Origin: UBA1562 sp041653955
GTDB lineage: Bacteria; Omnitrophota; Gorgyraeia; Gygaellales; Profunditerraquicolaceae
Direction: 5' to 3'
Length of the DNA: 53,466 nt
Assembly (NCBI GenBank): GCA_041653955.1
Contig: JBAZEH010000007.1
Coordinates: 1 to 53,466, forward strand
Shown here: piece after piece, positions 23,326 through 31,630 of the stretch
Layout of the letters: each line of letters starts with the position of its first letter
How positions within the stretch are numbered: position 1 is the first letter of the stretch
Translations under genes and position numbers: made by a program
Notes under the pieces: model-generated
Database searches by the model: none
What the model saw: only the letters and a program-made list of their open reading frames with translations
Told to the model about the DNA's origin: nothing

Positions 23326-24882
23326 ATGTTAGCCAGAACCTTCAGTTTCGGCCTGTGGGGGATGGAAGCCTATCCTGTTGAGATCGAAATAGATATTTCA
23401 AGGGGGCTCCCTGCCGTGACTATAGTCGGACTCGCGGATACCGCGATAAGAGAAAGCCGGGCAAGGGTAAAGTCCGCCATAAAGAACTCCGGATTCGACT
23501 GGCCCGCAGAGAGAATAACGGTGAGCCTTGCGCCATCGGATATAAAAAAAGAAGGGGCATCTTTTGACCTTGCCATAGCCCTTGGGATACTCGCGGCAAG
23601 CGGGCAATTAAATGCAGGAGGATTGGATAATTATTGCATTCTTGGAGAACTGTCTTTGGATGGTTCAATAAAACCCTGCAAAGGTATCCTGCCCATAGCT
23701 ATGGCTATAGCTAAATCATCTGTTATCCGGCAGTCAGGCAAGGTCACCGATATTATATTATCCTTCCGGAATACCGGGGAAGCTGCCCTGGTGCCGCAGA
23801 TACGCGCCTGGCCCAAGAAAACACTTAAAGAAACAGTAGAATTCTTGAATGACCCTCTGGCGGCAAAACCCATTGAATCAAACACAGAAGGCCTCTTTAA
23901 CGAAAATAGTGGCGGTTATGAAATAGATTTCTCTGAAGTAAAGGGGCAATACCTGGCTAAAAGGGCGCTGGAGGCAGCTGTGGCGGGAGGGCACAACCTG
24001 CTGATGGTAGGCCCTCCGGGAAGCGGCAAAAGCATGCTCGCCAAGAGAATACCTACGATCATGCCTGACTTGACCCTTAAAGAAGCGCTGGAAGTAACTA
24101 CTATATATTCATTGAACGGAACATTGCCGGTTAAAGAAGGGATAATACGCAGGCGCCCCTTCCGCTTCCCCCACCATACTATATCCGGCACAGCGCTTAT
24201 AGGAGGCGGTTCTATACCTAACCCGGGAGAGATAAGCCTTGCTCATCATGGAGTCTTGTTCCTGGATGAACTCCCGGAGTTCCACCGCAATTGTTTGGAA
24301 GCCCTCAGGCAGCCCCTCGAAGACGGCTATATCAGCGTATCTCGCGTTAAAAGGTCTTTTTCTTTCCCTGCCTCATTCATGCTCGTATGCGCGATGAACC
24401 CCTGCCCGTGCGGCTATTATACCGACCCTAAAAGAAGTTGTATCTGCGGGACAAGCAAGATACAAAATTATATGGGTAAGATCTCCGGGCCGCTCCTGGA
24501 CAGGATAGATATCCATATAGAAGTGCCTGCGCCCAAATATCAGGAGCTAACCAGCAGTATCCCTGCTGAAAGTTCAGCCCAGATAAAAGAAAGGATAAAT
24601 AAAGCGCGTTCCATACAAAAGGAGCGCTTTAACGGCGAAAACATCATGTATAATGCCAGGATGTCCCACAAACAAATTAAAAGGTTTTGTTCATTGGGCA
24701 GGGAAGAAAATGAATTGTTAAAAACAGCTATGGCTGAACTAAATTTCAGCGCGAGGGCTTATGATAAAATATTAAAAGTCTCGAGAACAATAGCCGACTT
24801 GACTGCGAGTGAAAATATAAAAACCGAGCATCTGGCGGAGGCGATCCAATACAGAAGCTTAGATAGAGAATTCTTTGTTTAA
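23326..24882 (+). CDS. comM: YifB/ComM family Mg-chelatase-like AAA+ ATPase
   Basis: An N-terminal Lon-protease-like fold (about 1-190) precedes the AAA+ core with Walker A GPPGSGKS (229-236), the sensor region HHTISGTALIGGG and Walker B VLFLDELPEF, and a Cys-rich insert CAMNPCPCGYY...CICG. The C-terminal magnesium-chelatase domain ends in AEAIQYRSLDREFFV. ComM is a helicase that promotes branch migration during natural transformation. The ATG at 23317 touches the GGGGG, so the ATG at 23326 (MLARTFSFG), ten bases after the Shine-Dalgarno and matching the family N-terminus, is chosen. It is the only plus-strand gene in the first 48 kb. Confidence 0.93.
   Translation: MLARTFSFGLWGMEAYPVEIEIDISRGLPAVTIVGLADTAIRESRARVKSAIKNSGFDWPAERITVSLAPSDIKKEGASFDLAIALGILAASGQLNAGGLDNYCILGELSLDGSIKPCKGILPIAMAIAKSSVIRQSGKVTDIILSFRNTGEAALVPQIRAWPKKTLKETVEFLNDPLAAKPIESNTEGLFNENSGGYEIDFSEVKGQYLAKRALEAAVAGGHNLLMVGPPGSGKSMLAKRIPTIMPDLTLKEALEVTTIYSLNGTLPVKEGIIRRRPFRFPHHTISGTALIGGGSIPNPGEISLAHHGVLFLDELPEFHRNCLEALRQPLEDGYISVSRVKRSFSFPASFMLVCAMNPCPCGYYTDPKRSCICGTSKIQNYMGKISGPLLDRIDIHIEVPAPKYQELTSSIPAESSAQIKERINKARSIQKERFNGENIMYNARMSHKQIKRFCSLGREENELLKTAMAELNFSARAYDKILKVSRTIADLTASENIKTEHLAEAIQYRSLDREFFV
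24707..24735 (+). repeat. 29-bp direct repeat, copy 1 (inside yifB/comM)
   Basis: These 29 bases of the yifB/comM gene, coding for NELLKTAMA, occur again without mismatch at 28140-28168, 3.4 kb away and in the same orientation. The two copies bracket the SGNH block. Confidence 0.9.
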
Positions 24883-24968
24883 ACAAAGCTACTATAAAAA
24901 ATTCAATAACGCGGTAATCTAAAAAATAAAGCTATACTGACTCTAGCCTGAACTACAAAAAATAATAG

Positions 24969-24996
24969 CCCGAATCCTTAGATTCCGGTTATTTTC
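24969..24996 (+). terminator. Probable terminator of yifB/comM
   Basis: An 8-bp stem with one mismatch (CCCGAATC/GATTCCGG) around a CTTA loop is followed by TTATTTT on the plus strand. It falls exactly between the convergent comM and SGNH genes and overlaps the SGNH stop codon. Confidence 0.5.
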
Positions 24997-26119
24997 GCAA
25001 CTTCTGATTGGCAGTGCTGATCTCGCTGAAAAAATCATACAATTTTCCCGCAACAAAAGAATGCCCATATACGCTGAAATGGAATTCATGAGAAAGAAAT
25101 ATCTTATTAGGATCTTCTTCCTTATGCAAAGATGAAAACAAATCTAAAAAAAGTATGCCTTGTTCATCGGCTATATTTTTGACATAATCAGATATTTTAC
25201 CCCGTTGATAAAAAACGTCGTCGAGCTGATTGTTAATCTGCATTTTTGTAGGAAGAACGACTAAAATCAATTTGCATTTTTCTGCAATACATAGATTGTT
25301 TATTTCCGATATGATCATTTTAAATAAATAGCGGGCTTTTTCAACTTCCTCGGGCATTTCTTTCAAAAACAAAGGGGCGTCAACCGAGGGTGCTCCGGCT
25401 ATATGCCAAAAAACAGGAAAATGGGTAAAAATATTATCATAATGACCGAAGTTTGTTTTTAATATTTTTTTCTGTAGAAATTGATAAAACGAAGACCGAT
25501 TAGAAAGAAACCAGCAAAAACGTTCTTTCCAAGATAGAGAAGGTATTCTATTCCGCTTCAATGATCTGCCTGCACCCATAGTAAAAAAACTTTTTATGTA
25601 TGCCTCTCTAATATCATTCGGTGCTATCATTAAAAATATATAGTCAGGTCTATAATTCATTCCTTCGTTCTGCAAAAACAATAATTCCTGATCAGTGGAC
25701 CATGCGGGGCATGAAACATTCATCACATCAAATTTATCATGCGCATCAACCTTTTCTGCAAAGCGCCTAGTGAATATTTCTTCATCCGATACAAAATCAA
25801 CCGGAACACCCGCAGTATAAGAATCACCCAAAAACATTATTCTTTTTATATCATTATTTTTTTTAATAGCGTGCTCTCTGTCTCTGAAACCGATGCTATT
25901 AGTAGAAAAACTAATGTTTTTCTTGCGCGCCGTTGAGTATTGTCTTACATGAAGGCCTTTTACAAATCGCCATCCCAAGTTTTTATCATATGCTGTTCCG
26001 GAAACTTTGTAGTGAGAGCCCGTCCTAAATATGAATTCTGCTCCAAAAAGTATTAGAAATACACAAAGAACGCACATAAGGGCTGCCGTCGTAACTTTAA
26101 GATTTTTCGCCGAATTCAT
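24989..26119 (-). CDS. Membrane-anchored SGNH/GDSL hydrolase
   Basis: An N-terminal TM helix (about 9-30) precedes an SGNH hydrolase domain. Block I is FLGDSYTAG (nucleophile Ser, about 97), block III is APNDIRE, and a C-terminal HEFHFSVYGH would supply the catalytic His. Such proteins are often O-acetylesterases or acyltransferase-like enzymes acting on polysaccharides or peptidoglycan outside the membrane. The gene is noticeably more AT-rich than its neighbours and stands in a block bounded by comM-derived sequence, so it may have been acquired. Length 376 is usual for AlgX/DltD-like SGNH proteins. Confidence 0.8.
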   Translation of the reverse strand: MNSAKNLKVTTAALMCVLCVFLILFGAEFIFRTGSHYKVSGTAYDKNLGWRFVKGLHVRQYSTARKKNISFSTNSIGFRDREHAIKKNNDIKRIMFLGDSYTAGVPVDFVSDEEIFTRRFAEKVDAHDKFDVMNVSCPAWSTDQELLFLQNEGMNYRPDYIFLMIAPNDIREAYIKSFFTMGAGRSLKRNRIPSLSWKERFCWFLSNRSSFYQFLQKKILKTNFGHYDNIFTHFPVFWHIAGAPSVDAPLFLKEMPEEVEKARYLFKMIISEINNLCIAEKCKLILVVLPTKMQINNQLDDVFYQRGKISDYVKNIADEQGILFLDLFSSLHKEEDPNKIFLSHEFHFSVYGHSFVAGKLYDFFSEISTANQKLRK

Positions 26120-26230
26120 AAAAAATATTCTTTAGTTATATAAATAACATTATTTATCGTTGCTGGCCGAATGATCATGTCCCGAACACCCGTTTCCGCA
26201 GGAGATTCTATCGCAATGTAGTAACGGAAT

Positions 26231-27747
26231 TTATTTGCCGAATACTTCTTTTAATATTACATCCGCGATATTCTTTGCCAAAAGCCTATTCCCTATATCG
26301 GTACAATGGCCGAAGTCCCCGGCAAACATATCCCTGAAATATGCTTTATAGCTCGTATTTATGAGGGCCTCGCGGAATATTCTTTCATTATCAACAAAAA
26401 TAATATTCTGTTCGTCCGCAAATATCTTCTTTAAGGGCGCTATGGGACGCAGAGGGTACTGCACACAGACTAATCTTATTTTCTTCTTATCCAGGATTCT
26501 CTTAATTTCTTTATAATTATATACCGTCAAAGGTAAGTAGCCGAGAGGATTTAATTCTCTGGCTTTACGCGCACTTTGCTCGGCAAGTTGATATCTTCCC
26601 GTCTCATGGTACAGAACTGCTAACTCTGTTAATGCTCTTCCGTTACTATCGAGCGCCTGAGCTTTTTTAAGCGTGTTTTCAGCTAATGCATATTGCCCTT
26701 GGCCAGCAAAACAGACTCCGAGCATAATATGTGCCATACAGTTACTAGAATCTATTGCAACCAATTTTTTAAATAACTTCTCGGCCTCTATATACCTTTG
26801 ATAGCGATTTACCAGATAACATCCCAAATGGAAGTAGTTATTTATGATGACGGTATCGCGAGGATTCATTTCTATGGCCTTTTCTAATTCTCCGGTTAAA
26901 TTCTTTATTAATTCCTGGGCCTCGGATTCTTCGGAAAGCCAAACTAATCGAAAAACCGCATCTGTACTTTTTGGATTAACACTTATGGCATTCCTGAATG
27001 CTTTTTTCGCTAATGTTATTTTCTCCTGCGATGTGAATAATTTACCTAATTCAATATATCCCTGCTCATCTCGGGGAATAGACATTTTTTCCCTTTCTAA
27101 AATCCCTTCGCCTAAAGGAACGAATGCCCGGACATCGAGATCTTTCTGTCTTTTGGCGCTTGCAAAACTCTTCTGTTGTAAAACTACATTATCATTTTTT
27201 TCTCCCGCATTAAGCCGCTTGGCTTCTTCGATCTTATAATTAATATGCCGCACGAGTAATCTAACGAGCTTATACGTTTTAAAGGATCTAAAGAAACGAA
27301 CTGGACTTGACGAAACGACAGGCTCATGAGGCATATGAGTTCCTTTGTCGTTAATCCCAATCATTGCAATTACCATATTGGGACGGTACTTCCCCAGGTT
27401 TTCTTCTAATACAGATAGAATAAATGAGGTATTAGTTGCCACAACGCCTTTGTCGAATACAGAAAATTTACTTCTGCATTACGGTCGTTCAAGATTTCTT
27501 CAACAAAATGCGGGTATTGTCCTTGTGTGGTAGATTCACCTATACATAAAATGCGATACGTATTTTTTTGCTTCATTGAAAGCCAATTGTTGTATTCTTG
27601 AATCGACATTACGACAAATCCTGCAAGGCGAAGTAGTACTTCAAGGAAAACCACGCAAAGAAATACACCCAATAATATCAAACCCACCTTGCCCCGCAAC
27701 GTGACTTTTGCTTGAATCAGATTACCTTTATTCTTCATAAAAGCCAT
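26231..27747 (-). pseudogene. SGNH-TPR membrane protein broken by a single frameshift
   Basis: The 5' part encodes a TM anchor and SGNH block I (ILCIGESTTQG). The 3' part, in another frame, encodes block III (MIGINDKG), a TPR region (about five repeats, such as AEKLFKKLVAIDSSNCMAHIMLGV in parts) and a final D-x-x-H region (GDFGHCTDIGN). Adding one A to the AAA at 27467-27469 restores a continuous reading KFSVFDKGVVATNTS across the break. So either the gene lost one base in a homopolymer or this is an assembly error. Intact, it would be about 505 residues: a GDSL-type hydrolase with an inserted TPR module, as seen in several environmental lineages. It is AT-rich like the adjacent SGNH gene. 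Confidence 0.8.
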
Positions 27748-27972
27748 GAGCTCTCTCTATATATATCTAAACGCAATCCGTCATCTTATTTTCGATTGGC
27801 GGCGCACTATGTAGCTTGAACTCTATCACATAACAACGACTATTCCATCAGGCACCAGCATAACCAAAGTTACACATCTATGCCCCTACGGCTATTCTAT
27901 TATTTTTTAAGCATAAATTTGTTTGTCAAAACGTATCTTTTGTGTAAAAGGATATAAAGGAATTAGCGTTTG

Positions 27973-28087
27973 GATTATCAAGGTGAGCCGAACTGTAAGT
28001 GACTTGGCAGGAACCGAGACTATCCGAGCCGAGCATATTGCCGAGGCAATCCAGTATCGTTCCCTTGACCATTCCTTCTTCGCTTAA
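27973..28087 (+). pseudogene. Decayed 3' end of a second yifB/comM
   Basis: The plus strand encodes IIKVSRTVSDLAGTET, then after one extra T at 28020-28021 IRAEHIAEAIQYRSLDHSFFA and a stop. This aligns with the intact gene's C-terminus (ILKVSRTIADLTASEN / AEAIQYRSLDREFFV), with enough differences to show it is a diverged, not freshly duplicated, copy. Upstream sequence loses similarity after a few codons. It is a frameshifted remnant of another comM allele left at the edge of the SGNH block. Confidence 0.85.
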
Positions 28088-28139
28088 ATGCCCCGGGAAC
28101 GGCCTGAAATTCATCAACACCTCCCCTTCCCAACAGAAA

Positions 28140-28168
28140 AAAATGAATTGTTAAAAACAGCTATGGCT
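28140..28168 (+). repeat. 29-bp direct repeat, copy 2 (comM-derived)
   Basis: It is identical to bases 24707-24735 inside comM, but here it has no coding context: similarity stops abruptly on both sides, and the stop codon of the downstream minus-strand gene lies ten bases further. It looks like a junction scar of the local comM allele. Confidence 0.9.
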
Positions 28169-28178
28169 AAAACCCTGT

Positions 28179-29957
28179 TTATTTACGGTGTGGCTTTAAA
28201 AGTTCCAGGAATTTATCATCTACTTTATTGCCCAAAGCGGTAACTTTATCGCAATGCTCGACTGCCAGATCGTATTCTCCATTACGATAATAGAATACCG
28301 CCAGATTGAAGTGCGCTGTCGAGAAACGCGGATCAACCGTTATAATCTCCCGCCATATCCCTATCGCCCTGTCTATATCCGCCCTATCCGCGTATATCGC
28401 GGCCAGGTTATTACGGGCAGCAAGGTTGGCGGGATCAACATCCGCCGCCTTTGAATATGCCTTAATAGCCTCCTCCTTATCTCCTATATCCTCATATATC
28501 TGCCCCAGATTGTAATATACCCTTGAATTACCGGGGGCTATAGCTATAGACCTCCTGCAGGAAGATAATGCCTCCTCGTAGTTACCTGCAAGCCTCAACG
28601 CGCAGGCCAGGTTATTATGCGCATCCGCGAAATACGGGTTAAGCCTTATTGATTCCCGGTAGGCGGTGATCGCCATCTCCTCTTTGGCGTTATCTAAATA
28701 AGTATTGCCAAGATTATAGTAAGCCAGCGGCGCTCCGGGATTGTTCCTTATAGAATCTTCCCAAAGGGATAGGCTATCCTTCCATACGAGGGACCTCTGC
28801 CATGTAAGAGAGGATAAAAAAAGCAGGATTACTATCAGGGCGGCACGAAAAATAACCCTAAGCAAGGCTTGTTTCGCGGCCCTGTCATAAAACCAGATAA
28901 AGATCAAAGTGATAATATAATACACGCCTATGGACGGTATATACGCGTACCTGTCGGCAACTATCGCGGAGGTTATCGGCACAAACCCCAGGACCGGAAA
29001 AAGAGTAAAAAAGAAAAATAAACCGCCGAAGGCTATCTTTCTGGTAAACCTGGCTGAAAAAACCACGGCCATGGCCAATACCACGAATATGAGAAACGTA
29101 TAGGCGTAGATAAGAACAGAACCGCTTTCTACCGGGGCATAGGGGTATAAAGCGGAGAGCCTGACAGGAAGGATGATCTTGCCTAAATAAAATGTGGCAG
29201 CGTAAGAAGCAACTGCCAATTTAGGCAATAGGTCAAAAACTCCCTCCCGGCGTATTGCCCCGATAGACTGCTGCCCCATAATAGCGATGATCCCGAAGAT
29301 AAAAGAGAGCGCGAAAAAAGGTATCTTCTCAATTAAGCCAACCCTGCCATATTTACGCCCTTTCAAATAATCTATAATAAGCAGGGCAATAGGCAATGTT
29401 ATCGCCATCCCCTTAGACAAAAGAGAGAATATGAATAACAGCAAAGATATAAAATACGGAGCTGACAGCTTCTTTTCTCTCAGGTAATAAAGATAGGCGA
29501 CCAGGGACCCGAGAAAAAAGAACGCATAAAGCAGCTCTTTTCGCGCGCTCACCCAGGCTACCGCCTCCGTGCCCAAAGGGTGTACCCCAAAAAGGAGCGC
29601 AACGATCAAAGAGAGGCCGGCCTTTTTAAAGAGCAGGTAAAAAAACCAAAAGACCAGGAGAGAATTTAATATATGCAGTATTATATTCGTGAGGTGATAA
29701 TAGAACGGGTCCGCGCCAAAGAGCGCGAATTCCAGCGAATAGGAAAGCATGGTCAGGGGATGATAATTCCCGAAATAGAAAGACGAAAAGATATCTTTGG
29801 CCTTATCCCAGGACAAAGAACTGATAGCGCTGTTATCAGTAACATATATGCCATCATCCCAGTTAACAAAACCGTTTTTCGTGATTGGATAAAAAGCCGA
29901 AAAGGCAAAGACAACTATCAAAATCAAGAAGGATATGATAAGGTTGTCTCTCTTCAT
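28179..29957 (-). CDS. TMTC-like multi-TM protein with C-terminal TPRs
   Basis: About ten membrane helices (1-390) are followed by four to five TPR units (about 405-575, for example GAPLAYYNLGNTYLD and NSRVYYNLGQIYED). The first loop contains NGFVNWDDGIYV with Asp34-Asp35, and later GVHPLGTEAVAWVSARKELL, shown here as HPLGTEAVAWVS. This is the pattern of GT-C/TMTC (DUF1736) O-mannosyltransferase-like proteins. These transfer sugar from a polyprenyl-phosphate donor to proteins or glycans outside the membrane. It shares four bases with the preceding sulfatase-like gene (ATGA). Substrate is unknown. It fits the surrounding envelope-glycan genes. Confidence 0.85.
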   Translation of the reverse strand: MKRDNLIISFLILIVVFAFSAFYPITKNGFVNWDDGIYVTDNSAISSLSWDKAKDIFSSFYFGNYHPLTMLSYSLEFALFGADPFYYHLTNIILHILNSLLVFWFFYLLFKKAGLSLIVALLFGVHPLGTEAVAWVSARKELLYAFFFLGSLVAYLYYLREKKLSAPYFISLLLFIFSLLSKGMAITLPIALLIIDYLKGRKYGRVGLIEKIPFFALSFIFGIIAIMGQQSIGAIRREGVFDLLPKLAVASYAATFYLGKIILPVRLSALYPYAPVESGSVLIYAYTFLIFVVLAMAVVFSARFTRKIAFGGLFFFFTLFPVLGFVPITSAIVADRYAYIPSIGVYYIITLIFIWFYDRAAKQALLRVIFRAALIVILLFLSSLTWQRSLVWKDSLSLWEDSIRNNPGAPLAYYNLGNTYLDNAKEEMAITAYRESIRLNPYFADAHNNLACALRLAGNYEEALSSCRRSIAIAPGNSRVYYNLGQIYEDIGDKEEAIKAYSKAADVDPANLAARNNLAAIYADRADIDRAIGIWREIITVDPRFSTAHFNLAVFYYRNGEYDLAVEHCDKVTALGNKVDDKFLELLKPHRK

Positions 29958-31324
29958 TGCATATACCCCAGGGACCTTAGCTTCTCTTTTTCATCATCCC
30001 CCATGTTTCTGCGCTTGGAACCGGTGTCTGCCCGCACGGGGAAATCCTTAAGCCAGGAATCCAGGGCTTCTTTAAGGTTAGATTTCACGCATAATGCCTC
30101 TTCGGAAAAATCCGCCATGCGGTTAACAGATTCATCGGGCAAAAAATACAGCTCTTCTTTACCGTCCTCCCTTAACATATATTTAACGTTTTTTTCGACA
30201 TCCCTTATGCTGTAAGCCCATGGAAAATAAGAATAGATATATTTTCTTTTCAGGGCCCCCTTTGCTATAGCCTTCAAATCGAGGCCGTTAAACCTTTCCT
30301 TATTAAAACGGTACCAGCCGGGATCGACCTTAGCCAATACGGTAGGAACAATATCCACGCAGGATACCGCTTCGGCTATCCTGCGCCCTCCCCTAAAGAA
30401 GCTACTATCCCTGATAATCAGCGGCACATGTAATGCCGCATCGTATATACTTTCTTCATGGCTGAAATAACAACCATGCTCACCGAAAGATTCCCCATGG
30501 TCTGCGCTCAATAGAACCATCGTATCGCCGCTCACGTTTTTAAACAATTCCCCCAGGCAAGAATCGACAAATAGGGCCTCGCCGTCATAAGAGGCTATAT
30601 AGTAATTAAGATTATACTTATCTTTATGAAACACCACCCTTGGTATATACCCTGCGCTCGTATATATGCTCATATTAGTGTCCGGGCACGGAAGCAGCAT
30701 CCTGTCGTTTTCCCTATATAGGCTGTCATTCCCAAAAAGCTTAAAGGACTCTTCCTTGTAAGTATATGGGGAATGCGTATCGATATAATGTACCCAGATA
30801 AAAAAAGGCCTATTTCCCCTGTAATTCTTCAAGAACTCCAGTACCCCGTCAGTCACTCCATTTGCATCATTCCTGTGCCAGCTGTCGCGGTAATAATCAA
30901 ACCCTTGCTCAAACCCTTTGCCAGCCATTAAATTGCCGTTCAATACAAATGCTGCAGTATAATAGCCGTAATCCTTAAGGTACTCCGGCAGAGTAATAAA
31001 TTCCCTGCCAAGGATATTATCTAAAAAGACGTACTCCTTCCCAACCGCTAAATACCTGCCCGTAAGAAGCCCCACGAAAGAATAGGCCGTTCCCGGGCCG
31101 GTAGAAAAACAATTCAGGAATACCGTTCCTTCTTTAGCTAAACGGTCAATATTAGGGGATGTATCCCTTCCATAGCCATAACACCCCAAATGATCCGCTC
31201 TTAATGCATCTATGGTTATAAGTAAAATATTCGGGCGGGCATGCTTTAGCTTATTCGGCAAGAACAGCGGAAGGCATAAAATGACAATAACAAAAACATA
31301 TATTTTTATAGTTTTATATTTCAT
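29954..31324 (-). CDS. Sulfatase/phosphoglycerol-transferase-like alkaline phosphatase superfamily enzyme
   Basis: An N-terminal signal anchor precedes an alkaline-phosphatase-superfamily domain. Metal ligands are in LLITIDALRADHLG and LSADHGESFGEHG. The sulfatase signature CxPxR is replaced by T-G-P-G-T (STGPGTAYSFVGLLTG), so formylglycine cannot form. A Thr nucleophile, as in LtaS- or EptA-like phospho-transferases, is suggested. The C-terminal TGSKRRNMGDDEKEKLRSLGYM is common in membrane sulfatase-like proteins. An ATG at 31381 would add 19 residues that overlap a decayed upstream gene; I prefer ATG 31324, directly before the anchor. Neither start has a clear Shine-Dalgarno. It sits in a run with GT and SGNH genes, and may modify extracellular glycans. 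Confidence 0.8.
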   Translation of the reverse strand: MKYKTIKIYVFVIVILCLPLFLPNKLKHARPNILLITIDALRADHLGCYGYGRDTSPNIDRLAKEGTVFLNCFSTGPGTAYSFVGLLTGRYLAVGKEYVFLDNILGREFITLPEYLKDYGYYTAAFVLNGNLMAGKGFEQGFDYYRDSWHRNDANGVTDGVLEFLKNYRGNRPFFIWVHYIDTHSPYTYKEESFKLFGNDSLYRENDRMLLPCPDTNMSIYTSAGYIPRVVFHKDKYNLNYYIASYDGEALFVDSCLGELFKNVSGDTMVLLSADHGESFGEHGCYFSHEESIYDAALHVPLIIRDSSFFRGGRRIAEAVSCVDIVPTVLAKVDPGWYRFNKERFNGLDLKAIAKGALKRKYIYSYFPWAYSIRDVEKNVKYMLREDGKEELYFLPDESVNRMADFSEEALCVKSNLKEALDSWLKDFPVRADTGSKRRNMGDDEKEKLRSLGYMQ

Positions 31325-31370
31325 TTGAAAGCCCGGGGCCCTATTTCGGGAAGATCCTGCTGATTGTCTC

Positions 31371-31621
31371 TTACTTGGCATAACATATAAGCTCGTCTCC
31401 GTCTTCTACGACAAAATCTCCGCGGGGGGGCGCCTATGAACTGTTTTTCTTTCCGGACTTGCGGCATATGGCAAGAATCAATACCTCCTTTAATTGTGAT
31501 TTTAATCCCCTCAGAGGCTTGCCGATTAAAGGGCTATAGCGCCTATCCTTACCACGACGATAGAAAGCGCGATGATTATCAGAGGGCTGAACAAAGCAAT
31601 CATTTTTCCTGTTCCTTTCAT
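31371..31621 (-). pseudogene. Decayed TrkA-C-domain membrane protein gene
   Basis: Right after the transporter stop, a short reading frame encodes a TM segment FSPLIIIALSIVVVRIGAIAL then a stop. Past a large deletion, pieces in three different frames read in order GIKITIKGGIDS, ILAICRKSGK, KEKQFIGAPP and GDFVVEDGDELICYAK plus a stop. Together they recover the start of a small K+-channel-like membrane protein and its C-terminal TrkA_C domain. Several indels and the missing middle show clear decay. The N-terminal piece alone (25-31 residues, AAAGGAACAGG upstream of the second ATG) could in principle still be made. An ion-transport gene beside the cotransporter is a logical ancestor. Confidence 0.7.
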
Positions 31622-31630
31622 TATAGAAAT

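Larger units (their letters stand above)
27748..28178. other. 431-bp region without an intact gene
   Basis: From left to right it holds the AT-rich upstream region of the broken SGNH-TPR gene, including a minus-strand TTGACA near 27925 without a convincing -10; then the decayed comM 3' end on the plus strand (27973-28087); a GC-rich spacer; and the second copy of the 29-bp comM repeat. No tRNA or terminator was found. Confidence 0.7.
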
